From NCBI RefSeq assembly GCF_002909255.1, contig NZ_PIOB01000003.1, positions 248,001 through 312,000 of the forward strand: DNA of 64,000 bases, written 5' to 3'. Position numbers and translations under genes: made by a program. Each line of letters starts with the position of its first letter. The first letter of the stretch is position 1. Below are positions 63,317-64,000 of the stretch, in pieces. A model generated the notes under the pieces. It did no database searches. It had not been told where the DNA came from and saw only the letters and a program-made list of their open reading frames with translations. Origin of the DNA: Arenibacter hampyeongensis (GTDB lineage: Bacteria > Bacteroidota > Bacteroidia > Flavobacteriales > Flavobacteriaceae).

Positions 63317-63727
63317 TTACAAACCGGTACTATCCAGTATCTTGGGATTTAGTTGTTTTAAATGGGCAATAAATCCCCGTTTCTCTTTAGGTGAGATTAT
63401 GACACTTTCATAGGTATTGTAAAATATCTCCAGCCTATCCAAAGAAGTTGCTGGGGCACTTATGGGATTATTGGTTGCCTCGATTTTTGTTATGGTATTT
63501 ATTTGAATGGAACGGTTGATCAGAAATCCACTTTTAATTCTCAAAACGCCATCATCAACCTCATAATAAGTAAACAAAAAAATATAGACGATAAAAAGAA
63601 AGGTAAATAACAAAATTATAGGACCAACTCCCATTGGATACTCCATCATTAAGTAAATAGGACCAACAAGCATTAGGACTATTACCAAAACAAGAATCCA
63701 ACCAATTTTTGACCTATATCTTACCAT
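63317..63727 (-). CDS. PH-domain-like membrane protein (bPH / DUF1200 type)
   Basis: A 136-residue protein with two N-terminal hydrophobic segments (about residues 9-28 and 34-53) and a C-terminal bacterial PH-like domain beginning YYEVDDGVLRIKSGFLINRS and containing INTITKIEATNNPISAPATS. This layout matches the bPH/DUF1200 (SunI-like) group; function is unknown. It is convergent with the preceding hypothetical gene. Confidence 0.78.
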   Translation of the reverse strand: MVRYRSKIGWILVLVIVLMLVGPIYLMMEYPMGVGPIILLFTFLFIVYIFLFTYYEVDDGVLRIKSGFLINRSIQINTITKIEATNNPISAPATSLDRLEIFYNTYESVIISPKEKRGFIAHLKQLNPKILDSTGL

Positions 63728-63815
63728 AAATAATTGTGCAAAAGCAACATTAACATCCTACAGTTAAGATGTCCGGGTAGTCCATGAAATTATAAACAAA
63801 GCTGAGAACCCTAAC

Positions 63816-64000
63816 TCACTTTTTATTCTTAACCGCATCATACCCACCTTCCAAATTCACCACACGGCTATAACCTAAAGATTTTAGCTTTTCCTGTGCC
63901 TTTGCACTCCTTCCACCCATCTTACAATACACATATATTGTCTTATCCTTATCCACTGCGCTAAAGCTTTCCGTAAAATTTGAATCGTACCAATTTATAT
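63816..64000 (-). CDS. Rhodanese-like domain protein (partial, runs off right edge)
   Basis: The last 61 residues of a rhodanese-like protein. The active-site cysteine is in YCKMGGRSAKAQEKL, and the C-terminus reads NLEGGYDAVKNKK before a TGA stop. Single-domain rhodaneses transfer sulfane sulfur or act as sulfur carriers. The N-terminus is outside the window, so its length and any attached domain are unknown. Confidence 0.9.
   Translation of the reverse strand, partial: INWYDSNFTESFSAVDKDKTIYVYCKMGGRSAKAQEKLKSLGYSRVVNLEGGYDAVKNKK

Overview
The window reads as chromosome of a low-GC Bacteroidota, almost certainly a (probably marine) member of the Flavobacteriaceae. Supporting signs are GLPGLI, DUF5686 and CarboxypepD_reg/outer-membrane beta-barrel proteins, -7 promoter boxes of the Bacteroidota type TAnnTTTG, weak Shine-Dalgarno sequences, and a housekeeping gene order (etfBA, bifunctional nuclease, nupC, thyA, folA; obgE, adk, purKE) that I associate with flavobacteria. 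The genus cannot be fixed from the sequence alone. No rRNA, tRNA, CRISPR array, prophage or classical insertion sequence was seen.

1-21.3 kb is one long, almost entirely minus-strand sulfur and methionine locus. Reading in the direction of transcription: metK with a long structured leader; a SAM-I riboswitch, then metY and a three-enzyme fusion (MetX, aspartokinase and homoserine dehydrogenase); a GIY-YIG nuclease gene boxed in by palindromic repeats; metZ; an Rrf2-type regulator; the sulfate assimilation operon (DUF2061, cysH, cysD, cysN, sulfite reductase, cobA for siroheme, ferredoxin-NADP reductase); and a second SAM-I riboswitch driving a split methionine synthase (metH N-part, a PLP enzyme, metH C-part running off the left edge). 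The locus therefore covers sulfate to sulfide, aspartate to an activated homoserine, homocysteine, methionine and SAM. Three related 25-bp sites suggest control of the sulfate part by the Rrf2 regulator.

21.3-35 kb holds a TonB-receptor-like barrel with a GLPGLI partner, a deoxynucleoside kinase, an App1-like lipid phosphatase with an MgtC/DUF4010 membrane protein, a membrane ion-pumping pyrophosphatase beside soluble pyrophosphatase, a DUF5686 outer-membrane protein and pdhB. 35-45.4 kb is mostly plus-strand: etfBA, bifunctional nuclease, nucleoside transporter and thyA, then a two-gene ergothioneine set (egtB, egtD), a small CBM48 protein, a class V PLP enzyme, a 2TM protein and folA. 45.4-49 kb carries cell-wall genes murI and mpl, a cupin and an SDR protein. 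49.3-55.4 kb is one giant alpha-2-macroglobulin-like protein. 55.4-64 kb has doxX, a DUF4136 lipoprotein, obgE, a fused HPRT-adenylate kinase, purK, purE, an M3 peptidase, two small membrane proteins and the end of a rhodanese gene.

The points most worth a second look are the repeat-boxed GIY-YIG gene, the MetX-AK-HSD fusion, the putative Rrf2 operators, the HPRT-Adk fusion read from a TTG codon, the metK leader and the compact ergothioneine locus between thyA and folA.
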